NCBI GenBank assembly: GCA_002067745.1
Contig: MVRU01000003.1
Location: forward strand, 1-64,000
DNA from: Syntrophus sp. PtaU1.Bin005
GTDB lineage: Bacteria; Desulfobacterota; Syntrophia; Syntrophales; Syntrophaceae
DNA: 64,000 nt
Direction of reading: 5' to 3'
The stretch's first letter is position 1, and each line of letters begins with the position of its first letter. The notes below the pieces were generated by a model, which was given only the letters and a program-made list of their open reading frames with translations, was not told the origin of the DNA and made no database searches. A program made the translations under genes and the position numbers. This document shows, piece after piece, positions 34,037 through 45,298 of the stretch.

Positions 34037-36112
34037 ATGGCAAAATACGAATCAAAAAATTTGAGAAATGTCGTAATCGTAGGGCATGGTGGCACCGGAA
34101 AAACCACGCTCTGCGAATCCTTTCTCTTTGTCAGCGGAAAAAATGAAAGAGCCGGCCGGGTGGATGAAGGCACTTCCTCTTTCGACTACGAGCCTGAAGA
34201 ACAGAGGAAGCACATCTCGATTTCTTCTGCGACCAATTTTGTTGACTGGGACAAGCACAAAGTGAATATCGTGGACACTCCCGGGGATTCAAATTTTGCC
34301 TATGATACGAGAAGCTGTCTTCGCGCCGCCGATGCAGCGGTGATTCTGGTCGACGCCGTGAGCGGCGTTGAGTTCCAGACGGAGAAAGTCTGGGAATATG
34401 CCGACAGATATAAACTTCCCCGTGTGGTATTCATTAATCGAATGGATCGGGAACGGGCTCACTTTTTTAATGCCGTGGAGAGCGTTAAATCCAGGATTAA
34501 AAAAATTACGCCGATTTTTCTTCCCATCGGTTCCGAAGACGCCTTCAAGGGCGTGATCGATCTTCTTGCCATGAAGGCCTATGTCTTTGATGACCCCAAA
34601 GGCGGATACAAAACCGTCGATGTCCCGGAGGACATGAAAAATGAGGCGGAAGGCATGCGGGAAACGATGATGGAGGACATCGCCGAATCTGACGAGAACC
34701 TGATGGAAAAGTACCTGGAGGATGGGGAAATCAGTGCGGAAGACATGAAGGCGGGCTTGCGGGCCGGCGTGATCTCCGGATCCATCGTTCCGGCGATGTG
34801 CGGCTCTGCGTTGAAGCACATCGGAATCGGTCCCCTGATGGACGTGATTGTCCGTTACCTCCCATCTCCCCTGGACCGCGGCCCTGCTGTCGGCACTAAG
34901 CCGGGCACCGACGAGGTGGAAGAGCGTCTCCCCGATGAAAGCGCCCCTTTCTCAGCCTATGTTTTCAAGACCATTGCGGATCCCTATGCCGGCCGCCTGA
35001 CTCTCTTCCGCGTCTATTCAGGAACGTTGAAATCCGATACGCTCGTCTACAACCCGTCACACAAATCAAGCGAGCGCTTCGGAAACGTTTTCTACCTGGA
35101 AGGCAAGAGTCAGAAGCCTGCCGAACTCCTCGTTCCCGGAGACATCGCCGCCGTCGCCAAACTCAAGGAAGCGGTGACCGGCGACACGTTCTGCGCCGAG
35201 AAGTTCCCTATTGCTTTCGAGAAGGTAGAGCCCCCGCCCACGGTCATGTCCTTTGCCATCGAGCCGAAGACGAGGGGCGACGAAGAGAAGATCGTGTCAT
35301 CCATCCTTCGCCTCAGCGAAGAGGATCCAACCCTCACCTTCAGCCGCAACGAGGAAACCAAAGAGATGATCCTCTCGGGAATGGGACAGGTTCACATTGA
35401 AGTCAATGTGGAAAAAATGAAGCGGAAATTCGGCGTGGATGTTCTGCTCAAGCAGCCCAAAGTTCCTTACCGGGAAACTATCAAGAGCAAAACAAACATT
35501 CAGGGCCGCTACAAGAAACAGTCCGGCGGTCGGGGGCAGTTCGGTGACTGCTGGATCGATATCGAACCCATGCCTCGTGGGAACGGGTTTGAATTCGCAG
35601 ACAAGATTGTCGGCGGCGTGATTCCCCAGCAGTATCGGCCCGCGGTGGAAAAGGGCATCGTCGAGGCCATGGCGGACGGCGTCATTGCCGGTTATCCCGT
35701 CGTCGACCTCAAGGTTTCTCTTGTTGACGGTTCCTACCACACCGTGGACTCCTCTGAAATGGCCTTTAAAATTGCCGGCTCCATGGCCTTTAAAAAGGGC
35801 GTCATGCTCTGCCAGCCGATCCTGCTGGAACCGATCGTCAACATCGAGATCGAGATTCCCGATGAATACATGGGGGACGTCATTGGCGATCTGAACAGTC
35901 GCCGCGGAAAGGTCCTGGGCATGGACAGTAAAGGCCATCACCAGATTGTCAAGGCGCAGGTTCCCCTTGCGGAAATCCTAAAGTATGCGCCGGATCTTAC
36001 TTCCATGACGAGCGGCCGCGGGACATTCACCTATTCGCATTCCCACTATGAAGAGGTGCCGGCCCACCTGGCTGAAAAAATCATTGCGGAATCCAAAAAG
36101 GAAGAGGCCTGA
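34037..36112 (+). CDS. fusA2: Elongation factor G, EF-G2 type
   Basis: 691 aa GTPase with all five EF-G domains. The P-loop is GHGGTGKTTL instead of the AHIDAGKTT of EF-G1; NIVDTPGD and NRMD complete the GTP site. This P-loop is typical of the second, EF-G2 paralogue group, whose role differs among species (translocation or recycling under certain conditions). It is followed 6 bp later by the mog gene. Confidence 0.88.
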   Translation: MAKYESKNLRNVVIVGHGGTGKTTLCESFLFVSGKNERAGRVDEGTSSFDYEPEEQRKHISISSATNFVDWDKHKVNIVDTPGDSNFAYDTRSCLRAADAAVILVDAVSGVEFQTEKVWEYADRYKLPRVVFINRMDRERAHFFNAVESVKSRIKKITPIFLPIGSEDAFKGVIDLLAMKAYVFDDPKGGYKTVDVPEDMKNEAEGMRETMMEDIAESDENLMEKYLEDGEISAEDMKAGLRAGVISGSIVPAMCGSALKHIGIGPLMDVIVRYLPSPLDRGPAVGTKPGTDEVEERLPDESAPFSAYVFKTIADPYAGRLTLFRVYSGTLKSDTLVYNPSHKSSERFGNVFYLEGKSQKPAELLVPGDIAAVAKLKEAVTGDTFCAEKFPIAFEKVEPPPTVMSFAIEPKTRGDEEKIVSSILRLSEEDPTLTFSRNEETKEMILSGMGQVHIEVNVEKMKRKFGVDVLLKQPKVPYRETIKSKTNIQGRYKKQSGGRGQFGDCWIDIEPMPRGNGFEFADKIVGGVIPQQYRPAVEKGIVEAMADGVIAGYPVVDLKVSLVDGSYHTVDSSEMAFKIAGSMAFKKGVMLCQPILLEPIVNIEIEIPDEYMGDVIGDLNSRRGKVLGMDSKGHHQIVKAQVPLAEILKYAPDLTSMTSGRGTFTYSHSHYEEVPAHLAEKIIAESKKEEA

Positions 36113-36118
36113 TAACTG

Positions 36119-36613
36119 ATGGAATTTCGAGCGGGGGTTGTGACCGTCAGCGACAAGGGCTCCCGGGGTGAGCGGGAAGATCTGAGCGGAAAAGAGGTCA
36201 TTCGAATGCTTCAGGAGCTTTCCATACTGGTCACTGAAAAGGTTATCATCCCCGATGAAAAGGATCGGATCCGCCAGACCCTGACGGATCTTTCCGACGA
36301 GAAGGCATTGGATCTGATTGTTACAACGGGCGGAACGGGCGTCACCCCACGGGATCTGACGCCCGACGCCACGCTGGAAGTGATTGACAGGGCCCTCCCG
36401 GGAATGGCCGAAGCCATGCGGCAGGAAAGCCTGAAAATCACCCCACATGCCATGATCTCCCGGGCGGTTGCCGGCATTCGAGGCCGGACCTTGATTATCA
36501 ATCTCCCCGGAAGCCCCAGGGGCGTGCGGGAAAATCTGGCTGTCGTCCTTCCTGCCCTGAAGCATGCCATGGAAAAGATCAAAGGCGACGAAACGGAATG
36601 CGCAGTGCCCTGA
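36119..36613 (+). CDS. mog: Molybdopterin adenylyltransferase/MoaB-like protein
   Basis: 164 aa. VVTVSDKGSRGEREDLSG, IVTTGGTGVTPRDLTPDAT and INLPGSPRGVRENL are the MogA/MoaB MPT-binding motifs. It activates molybdopterin by AMP transfer for Mo or W cofactor synthesis. It is probably co-transcribed with EF-G2 and overlaps the convergent Mut7-C gene by 35 bp. Confidence 0.92.
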   Translation: MEFRAGVVTVSDKGSRGEREDLSGKEVIRMLQELSILVTEKVIIPDEKDRIRQTLTDLSDEKALDLIVTTGGTGVTPRDLTPDATLEVIDRALPGMAEAMRQESLKITPHAMISRAVAGIRGRTLIINLPGSPRGVRENLAVVLPALKHAMEKIKGDETECAVP

Positions 36614-37067
36614 TCCGATTCCGGATGTTTTCGCTGTGCGTTCCCGGCCAGAAGACCCCTCCGCACGCCGGGCAGGTCATGAACCGGGCGTGGTGCTCGA
36701 ACACATAAGGAGACACCCGATCCTGAACCTCCTGCCTGGAGACCTCTTTCAGCGGGACATTACATCTCAGGCACCGGCTGAAGCACCGGTCCGGCGAGAG
36801 CTCCAGGCCAAGTTTTTCGAAGACCTCTTCCACCTGCCTTTCCACCCGATCGTTTTCGATGACGATGAGCATTCCCGGGAACGCCCGCTTTGCCAGATCC
36901 CCTTTCCGCGTCAAGACGACCCGGTTTTCTCCCTTTGCCTTTCTTAAAAAGGCGTGATCCGCCCTTCCCCGATACAGAACTGCGTCATAGCCGAGGATTC
37001 TCAGCCATTTGGAAAGGCGCCCGAGGTTTATATCGGCCAGAAATGTTGCGTCCTCTTCAATCGTCAT
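36579..37067 (-). CDS. Mut7-C RNase-domain protein
   Basis: 162 aa. ADINLGRLSKWLRILGYDA at the start is the Mut7-C PIN-like motif, followed by VLTRKGDLAKR. The C-terminal third has a zinc ribbon (CLRCNVPL and CPACGGVFWPG). It is a predicted RNase of unknown target. It overlaps mog at the 3' end. Confidence 0.9.
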   Translation of the reverse strand: MTIEEDATFLADINLGRLSKWLRILGYDAVLYRGRADHAFLRKAKGENRVVLTRKGDLAKRAFPGMLIVIENDRVERQVEEVFEKLGLELSPDRCFSRCLRCNVPLKEVSRQEVQDRVSPYVFEHHARFMTCPACGGVFWPGTHSENIRNRIRALRIPFRRL

Positions 37068-37132
37068 CCCAACCGGTTGTGCCTCAGTGCCGTTTCAGGG
37101 ATGTCCCGGCGGCGGAAGTCATCATCGGGCGA

Positions 37133-37453
37133 TCAGACCGGCCGCTCCGATTCGGTTGTTTTTGTCTCATCGAGAACGACGGGAGGTTCATTCTCCCGCA
37201 CATCCCTCTTCAAATCCCTCACCATGCGATTCAGGCGATTAATGGTTCGATTCAGCCGATAGCGTTCCACAATGCCCATCAATCCGGCAAAGACCAATCC
37301 TATGATGAACACGATAAAGATCAGCATGTAAACAGGCAGCACAACATCCAGCACATCATAGTATACCAGGTGCACAGAAAGGGTATTCTGCAGGGAAAAG
37401 GTCACCACGAAGAGAATTAAGGCAACGATAATAACGGTATAAATAATTTTCAT
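37133..37453 (-). CDS. LapA/DUF1049-type membrane protein
   Basis: 106 aa with two membrane helices (about 2-24 and 39-62) and a coiled, basic cytoplasmic tail. Layout matches the LapA domain (DUF1049) proteins involved in LPS assembly control. One base separates it from the HIT gene upstream. Confidence 0.75.
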   Translation of the reverse strand: MKIIYTVIIVALILFVVTFSLQNTLSVHLVYYDVLDVVLPVYMLIFIVFIIGLVFAGLMGIVERYRLNRTINRLNRMVRDLKRDVRENEPPVVLDETKTTESERPV

Positions 37454-37454
37454 T

Positions 37455-37940
37455 TCATTCCTCCTGCCGGTATTTGCTGAAATATCCCTTGAGTTCTTCG
37501 CAGCTTTTCAAGATATCATCTGGAATGACGCGGATGTCTCCCACAACGCTCATGAAATTTGTATCGCCGTTCCATCTCGGGACAACATGAATGTGAAGAT
37601 GATCATCGATCCCTGCCCCCGCCGCCCTTCCAAGGTTGATTCCGATATTGAAGCCGTCGGGGTTCAGAGCCTCCTTTAAAACCCGGACGGAAAAATCCAG
37701 GAGAGAAAAAATCTCCAGTCTCTCCTCCTGATCCAGGTCTTCCAGTCTGCTGAGGTGGCGAAAGGGAATGATCATCAAATGACCGTTCGTATAGGGATAG
37801 GCATTCATCATGACAAAGGCCGTTTTTCCATCCAGGAGAACGTAGGATTCATCACGGAGCGATTCCCTGCAGAACACGCATCCCGCCGCTTTCCCGCTTT
37901 TTATATAGGCCATGCGCCAAGGGGCATAGATTGATTTCAT
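37455..37940 (-). CDS. HIT family hydrolase
   Basis: 161 aa from the ATG at 37940, chosen over the upstream in-frame ATG at 37982 by the AAAGG site and by the conserved start YAPWRMAYI. A zinc pair CVFC precedes the fold, and the catalytic HLHIHVVPRW holds the His triad. It acts on nucleoside phosphoramidates or dinucleoside polyphosphates, such as Ap4A. Confidence 0.9.
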   Translation of the reverse strand: MKSIYAPWRMAYIKSGKAAGCVFCRESLRDESYVLLDGKTAFVMMNAYPYTNGHLMIIPFRHLSRLEDLDQEERLEIFSLLDFSVRVLKEALNPDGFNIGINLGRAAGAGIDDHLHIHVVPRWNGDTNFMSVVGDIRVIPDDILKSCEELKGYFSKYRQEE

Positions 37941-38022
37941 AACCTTTTGTCCTTTCCCGTCCTGATGAGGATGGCTGCTCATGCTTCTTCCCTCGTGAAG
38001 CCTCCATTATCTCTTACGGTAT

Positions 38023-38517
38023 TCATGGCTCTTTTTCAATTTCAATTTTAAGGATCTGCCCTGTGATGGTGTCTCCCACGTCCCGAATTCCAACGGTGGT
38101 GTCCGTGGCAAAGCGTTTGTCCAAGGCGGAACCGGGATTGAAAAAGAGCACACCATTCCTTCTCCAATTGGCCGGATAATGCGTATGGCCATAGATGACG
38201 CAGTCCACTGGCCCCAGGAGCGCGAGGATTTTCTCTTCAAGATGCCCGGCGCTTCCCCATCCGTGCATCACTCCCAGACGGAATCCCTGGATTTCAAGAA
38301 TGAAACGATCCGGCAGCATCCTTCTGACGGAGGCCGGATCCATGTTCCCGCATACGGCCTGAAAGGGCTTGCTTCCAAACGCCTCCAGAACGTCGAGATT
38401 CACGAGATCCCCCGCATGGACAATCAAGTCCGCATCGAGGAAATATCGGTCAACGATCTTCCTCAACGTTTCATTGCAGGCCGGCAGATGGGTATCCGAA
38501 ATGACGCCGATGCGCAC
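38023..38517 (-). CDS. YfcE-type metallophosphoesterase
   Basis: 164 aa from GTG 38517, chosen for AAGGAGGG seven bases upstream; an ATG at 38550 lies before it. Metal motifs: GVISDTHLP, HAGD, CGNMD, MHGWG and YGHTHYPA. It is a phosphodiesterase of the YfcE/MJ0936 group with broad activity. Confidence 0.9.
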   Translation of the reverse strand: MRIGVISDTHLPACNETLRKIVDRYFLDADLIVHAGDLVNLDVLEAFGSKPFQAVCGNMDPASVRRMLPDRFILEIQGFRLGVMHGWGSAGHLEEKILALLGPVDCVIYGHTHYPANWRRNGVLFFNPGSALDKRFATDTTVGIRDVGDTITGQILKIEIEKEP

Positions 38518-38718
38518 AGGCGAACCCTCCTTGATTCGTGAAAGCAGCACCCGGCTTATATCCGATATACGTCAGCCAAATACAAGCATTATATGCCGGG
38601 AAACGATCAAGGCCGATTCTGAGGGCTTGAAGAAAACAGACGTAGAGACTCTTTAAAATTGACAATCCGTTTCCGTCTGTTTTACATTAAGGACAAAGAC
38701 GCTTCCTGGAGATTGATC

Positions 38719-41015
<2,297 letters not shown>

Positions 41016-41018
41016 ATC

Positions 41019-41294
41019 ATGAAGCGTGTCCGCGTCTTTGTCAAAGGGAGGGTTCAGGGGGTTTTCTTTCGTGCCCACACCCGAGGGGCAGCCCTCGGAT
41101 TTCATGTCCATGGCTGGGTTCGCAATCTGCCCAACGGACAGGTCGAGGCGCTCTTCGAGGGAAAGCGGCAGAATGTGGACGTTTTGGTCGACTGGTGCCG
41201 CCACGGCCCTCCCCATGCCGTCGTGGAGGAGCTCAGCGTTCTCGATGAACCCTACACCGGAGAATTCAGCGATTTCAGTATCCGTTACGAATAA
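41019..41294 (+). CDS. acyP: Acylphosphatase
   Basis: 91 aa. FVKGRVQGVFFRAHTRGAA has the catalytic Arg, and VHGWVRNLPNGQVEALFEG the catalytic Asn. It hydrolyses acyl phosphates. It is the last gene of the ligA transcript. Confidence 0.95.
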   Translation: MKRVRVFVKGRVQGVFFRAHTRGAALGFHVHGWVRNLPNGQVEALFEGKRQNVDVLVDWCRHGPPHAVVEELSVLDEPYTGEFSDFSIRYE

Positions 41295-41333
41295 CCGCCA
41301 TCCCGAAAGCGGAAGGCGCCGGCGTCAACGGGG

Positions 41334-42521
41334 CTAGCGTCCTCCGGATTCCATCATCGTTTCCGCAAAGCCCGGCAGGGCGTTGCGGATCGTGGCATCA
41401 TCAACACAATAGGCGATGCGGAAATAGCCCGGCCCCCCGAATCCGACCCCGGGCGTTGTGAGAATTCCGCGCTTTTGAAGTGCGCGGACATACGCCACAT
41501 CGTCGTCCACAGGCGATCGGACAAAGAGATAGAAAGTGCCCTCCGGCTTGGCAAAGGAGTACCCGCAAGATCTTAATCCCTCGCAGAGCAGATCCCTCTT
41601 CCGCTGATACTCGCCAACGTTGACCTGCACCCCCTGAATCCGTGAGATAACCCGCTGCATCAGGGCCGGGGCATTGATAAACCCCAGAATCCGGTTGCAG
41701 AAGATCATTCCGCCAAGGACATCCTTCAATTCGGCAAGCTCCGGATGAAGGGCGAGGTACCCGATGCGCTCACCCGGCACCGACAGGCATTTGGAATAGG
41801 AATAGGCAATGATGCTGTTCCTGCAGAACTCCATGATGCTGGGAAGCTCGACGCCGTCGTAGACGATTTCGTTATAGGGCTCATCGGAAACCAGATAGAC
41901 GGCCCGGTTGTAGAGCCTCTCCTTTTCCTCGAGAATGGCGGCGAGTCCGCGGATGGTTTCCGCGTCATAGACCCGTCCCGTGGGGTTGTTCGGCGAATTG
42001 ATCAGCACGGCCCTGGTTCTCTCAGTAAAGGCCGATCGAATCGCCTCCAGGTCCAGGCCGAAATCCTCCTTCGTGGGGACCAGGCGGGCGACTCCCCCGG
42101 CATTGTCCACATAAAACCCGTATTCGACAAAATACGGCGTCGGGATAATGACTTCGTCTCCCGGATCGAGAATCGTTTTCATGGTCACATTCAATGCGCC
42201 CGCCGCGCCGCAGGTCATGATGATGTGCTCAAAGGTGAGGGGCACCTTGAATTTACGGCCCAGATAGCCGGCGATCGCCTCACGCGTTTCAGGGTAGCCG
42301 GCGTTCGGCATGTACCCATGCTGGCCGGGAAGAGTCTGGCCGGCCACGTCCCTCAAGGCGGAATCAAACTCGGTCGGTGGCGGCACGTTGGGATTCCCGA
42401 GACTGAAATCGAACACGTTCTCAGGCCCAAGTTTCTGTCTAAGAAGCAGACCCTCCTCAAACATCTTTCGAATCCAAGATGAACGCGAAAGCATTCCCTG
42501 AATCTTCTTCGAAACCGGCAT
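41334..42521 (-). CDS. Aspartate-type aminotransferase (class I/II)
   Basis: 395 aa from ATG 42521, with GGGAGGGAAGGGG just before it; an in-frame ATG at 42602 lies before this site. PLP-enzyme motifs: FSLGNPNVPPP, INSPNNPTGRVY, SDEPYNEIVYDG and the Schiff-base lysine in YSYSKCLSVPGERIGY. It transfers amino groups between amino and keto acids; the exact substrate is not clear from sequence. A single gene. Confidence 0.85.
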   Translation of the reverse strand: MPVSKKIQGMLSRSSWIRKMFEEGLLLRQKLGPENVFDFSLGNPNVPPPTEFDSALRDVAGQTLPGQHGYMPNAGYPETREAIAGYLGRKFKVPLTFEHIIMTCGAAGALNVTMKTILDPGDEVIIPTPYFVEYGFYVDNAGGVARLVPTKEDFGLDLEAIRSAFTERTRAVLINSPNNPTGRVYDAETIRGLAAILEEKERLYNRAVYLVSDEPYNEIVYDGVELPSIMEFCRNSIIAYSYSKCLSVPGERIGYLALHPELAELKDVLGGMIFCNRILGFINAPALMQRVISRIQGVQVNVGEYQRKRDLLCEGLRSCGYSFAKPEGTFYLFVRSPVDDDVAYVRALQKRGILTTPGVGFGGPGYFRIAYCVDDATIRNALPGFAETMMESGGR

Positions 42522-42662
42522 ATCCCCTTCCCTCCCAAGGCTCTCAGCGATAATTTGTATTTTGAGGAAACATATCTCTACGGCTGACGATGTAGTTAAC
42601 ACAGCCCCTGGATGTCGTCAACAGGACATTCATCGGCCTCCCGAAGGATTGGCCGGATTGTC

Positions 42663-42692
42663 TTGACAAAGGGACAACAGGTTATTTATAGA
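42663..42692 (+). promoter_or_regulatory. Promoter for the FmdB gene
   Basis: TTGACA (42663-42668) and TTATAG or TATAGA (42686-42692) with a 17-18 nt spacer, about 85 bp before the FmdB start. Confidence 0.5.
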
Positions 42693-42777
42693 ATTGAGAA
42701 GCATTTTCAGGCGGCCTTTGCGCGGGACGGTGGTGGAAATCCTGACCCGTGTCTTTTTTGTTTCCGGAGGAATTTTT

Positions 42778-42981
42778 ATGCCGATTTATGAATTTCGCTG
42801 CAAATCTTGCGGGAAGGACTTTGAAGTCCTCTTTTTCTCCATTTCAGAAAAACGGGAAGTCCTTTGTCCGGACTGCAACTCGGACGAGGTTGAAAAACTC
42901 ATGTCCGTCTTCGGAGGAACTTCCGGGAGCACCTCCTCCTCCAGCTGCTCCACATGCTCCTCTTCTTCCTGCTCGACGTGA
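42778..42981 (+). CDS. FmdB-type zinc ribbon protein
   Basis: 67 aa from ATG 42778. MPIYEFRCKSCGKDFEVLF and VLCPDCNSDEVEKLMSVFGG are the FmdB/CxxC_CxxC_SSSS family pattern; the Ser/Cys-rich tail is typical too. It is a putative regulator of unknown target. Confidence 0.93.
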   Translation: MPIYEFRCKSCGKDFEVLFFSISEKREVLCPDCNSDEVEKLMSVFGGTSGSTSSSSCSTCSSSSCST

Positions 42982-43151
42982 TCGACCTGACGGATGCGGC
43001 AGGCTGCCGCAGCTTCTCGTGGGCCCTCTTTCAACGGGGGATCATGACCCGGATCTTTTCATCCCCGGGCGGTCTGCCATCGGAGCGCCCGCCTTCATCC
43101 AATCGTGTCCGGCAGCCCCTCAGGGCCGTGATCGCCGGAAATTTCGAGCCC

Positions 43152-44246
43152 ATGAAGAAAATCCTCTTCGTCATCCTTTTTTTTCTTTCGGGATGTTCAA
43201 TGCCCGTTCAGGAGAACCGTTCCTGGACGCCATTCTGGAATGAGGATTCAACACTGATGGGATTTAAGGATTCTGAGGATCGCATAAGAATCGCCCCCAG
43301 ATATGCGCACTTTTCAACGGCCCGAACATTCGAAAAGATTCTCGCCGTCATGGAGCAGAAAAACGGCGGGTTCGAGACATCCTATCTGACGAAATCCGGA
43401 AAAGTCGTCGGACGGGGCAATGTCTATATGATCGACAACGGACCGGACTGCGAAAGTGAAGGCTTTATCCGATTCCGGGATCGCACAACGGGCAAGGCGG
43501 GTCTCTATGACAGCCAGGGAAATGTGGCGATCCCCGCGGAATATGACGATCTTACCAATGTCCGGAATGGACTGGTCGCGGCCCTGAAAGGCGCAGAGAA
43601 GAAATACTGGGATGGCGACGACATCCGTGGGTGTGGTCACTACAGCTGGGCTGGAGGAAAAGAAATTCTTGTCAATACACATGATCACATCCTGATCGAT
43701 CCCTTCAACCTTGATCCGCACCTGGACTTTTTCTCATTGAGAATCACAGATCATCCTCTCGAGGACCCCAATCAACGAACCTTCCTTGGTGTGGACGGCC
43801 GATATTACTCCTTTCTCGACTACAAGAAGGAATTTTCTTCATGGCTCAACGATTTGATACGAAACGGCCTTTCCAGAAAGGCGCTCCTGGATTGTTCATA
43901 CGGAACCATTTATTTCTGGAAAGAACCGGATGGCTGGACATCTGAAAGGAGCCCCCAATTTGTCGAAAGAAACTTCGAGCTCATCAGGGGCCGACTTTCG
44001 GACATTCTTCGTGAAAAGGCCGATTATTTCATTTCAATGGACGGCCTGAATCCCTTTATTTTTGAAGGGTCTGAATTTGCAGGTTACTTCAACAACTGCG
44101 GGGAACCGAAGCCGTGGCGGTATCCGGTGATGAGTGTCGTCATCAATCGCAACAGGGAAGGGCATTTCCGGCAGGACCATTTTGATTTCTTAAGGACGGA
44201 AAAGGGGTACAAACTGATCAGCGTGTCGCTGGGAAATGAACAATGA
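43152..44246 (+). CDS. WG-repeat lipoprotein
   Basis: 364 aa from ATG 43152. A lipoprotein signal (MKKILFVILFFLSGC) has the lipobox LSGC, so it is anchored to a membrane. GKAGLYDSQGNVAIPAEYDD (about 115-134) is a WG repeat, and a weaker one precedes it near MGFKDSEDRIRIAPRYAHF. The rest (about 200-364) looks like a DUF3298-like or secreted domain but is not identified. Function unknown. Confidence 0.7.
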   Translation: MKKILFVILFFLSGCSMPVQENRSWTPFWNEDSTLMGFKDSEDRIRIAPRYAHFSTARTFEKILAVMEQKNGGFETSYLTKSGKVVGRGNVYMIDNGPDCESEGFIRFRDRTTGKAGLYDSQGNVAIPAEYDDLTNVRNGLVAALKGAEKKYWDGDDIRGCGHYSWAGGKEILVNTHDHILIDPFNLDPHLDFFSLRITDHPLEDPNQRTFLGVDGRYYSFLDYKKEFSSWLNDLIRNGLSRKALLDCSYGTIYFWKEPDGWTSERSPQFVERNFELIRGRLSDILREKADYFISMDGLNPFIFEGSEFAGYFNNCGEPKPWRYPVMSVVINRNREGHFRQDHFDFLRTEKGYKLISVSLGNEQ

Positions 44247-44397
44247 CCACGATGCCGGAAAATCGGCACGCCGGAGTCCTTCCCGCCAATCCGGCCCCGT
44301 ATTCTAACCGATTCCTCTTAAGGTTCCTGTCCGGGAAAGAACTGGACGTCCCCCTACGTCATTACGCACCGCATTGAGGCGGATCATGATTTTATCG

Positions 44398-44426
44398 TTG
44401 CCAAAAGAAATTTTATCCATTATAAG
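44398..44426 (+). promoter_or_regulatory. adk promoter
   Basis: TTGCCA (44398-44403), a 17-nt spacer and TATAAG (44421-44426), 51 bp before the adk start. AAAGGAG precedes the ATG. Confidence 0.65.
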
Positions 44427-44477
44427 GGGGCAGTTTTCTGACAAATTGCATTTTCACATGAAAGGAGCTTCAGGGGC

Positions 44478-45152
44478 ATGAATATTCTCATTTTTGGACC
44501 CAATGGGAGTGGTAAAGGAACGCAGGGCGCGATCGTACAGAAGAAATTTAATGTTCCCCATATTGAAACCGGGGTTATTTTCAGGGAAAACATCTCCAAG
44601 GGAACGGACTTGGGAAAAGAGGCCAAGGCCTATATCGACCGCGGGGATCTGGTTCCAGACAGCATCACCATCCCCATGATCCTCAACCGGATCAAACAGG
44701 ACGACTGCAAGAGCGGCTGGCTGCTTGACGGTTTCCCCCGCAACCTGGCCCAGGCCGAAGCCATGTGGGATGCCATGCAGAAGGAAGGAATCAATCTGGA
44801 CAATGTCATTGAAATCGTTCTCGACCGGCAGACATCGAAGAACAGGATCATGGGACGAAGGCTCTGCGCCGTTGACAACAACCATCCCAACAACATCTTC
44901 ATCGACGCCATCAAGCCGGTTGAAAAAGACGGTAAAATGGTCTGCCGGGTCTGCGGCAGCGACAAGTTGACGACCCGCGCCGACGATCAGGACGAGGAAG
45001 CCATCGGCAAACGGCATGACATTTATTATGACCCCAAAACGGGCACCCTGGCTGCGGTGAATTTCTTCAAGGAGAGGGTCAAGGTCATCGAAGTTGACGG
45101 TCTTCCTGGAGTGAAGGAAGTATCCGAGGATCTGCTCAGTAAACTTTCCTGA
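44478..45152 (+). CDS. adk: Adenylate kinase, divergent form
   Basis: 224 aa. The P-loop is FGPNGSGKGTQ instead of the common GPPGAGKGTQ, and the NMP-binding GFPRNLAQAEA is kept. The LID region (about 128-172) is altered: one Cys (RRLC), an Asn-rich segment and then CRVCG, so the usual four-Cys zinc site is not complete as normally spaced. DDQDEEAIGKR closes it. It should convert ATP and AMP to ADP, but a changed LID may alter stability or substrate. It is a single gene with its own promoter and terminator. Confidence 0.85.
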   Translation: MNILIFGPNGSGKGTQGAIVQKKFNVPHIETGVIFRENISKGTDLGKEAKAYIDRGDLVPDSITIPMILNRIKQDDCKSGWLLDGFPRNLAQAEAMWDAMQKEGINLDNVIEIVLDRQTSKNRIMGRRLCAVDNNHPNNIFIDAIKPVEKDGKMVCRVCGSDKLTTRADDQDEEAIGKRHDIYYDPKTGTLAAVNFFKERVKVIEVDGLPGVKEVSEDLLSKLS

Positions 45153-45184
45153 GGTTCATCTTCTCTCTTTTTTGCTAAAAAAAA

Positions 45185-45213
45185 GCCTTCCAGATATTCC
45201 GGAAGGCTTTTTT
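45185..45213 (+). terminator. adk terminator
   Basis: GCCTTCC (45185-45191) pairs with GGAAGGC (45201-45207) and is followed by six T. A-run before the stem makes it usable on both strands. Confidence 0.93.
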
Positions 45214-45298
45214 ATCTGAAGCCGGCGCAAAAGGCTATCGGACAGGATTGTTAAGCGTTATACGTAAATCAACCTTCAAGGACGAATCAGAATTAGAG

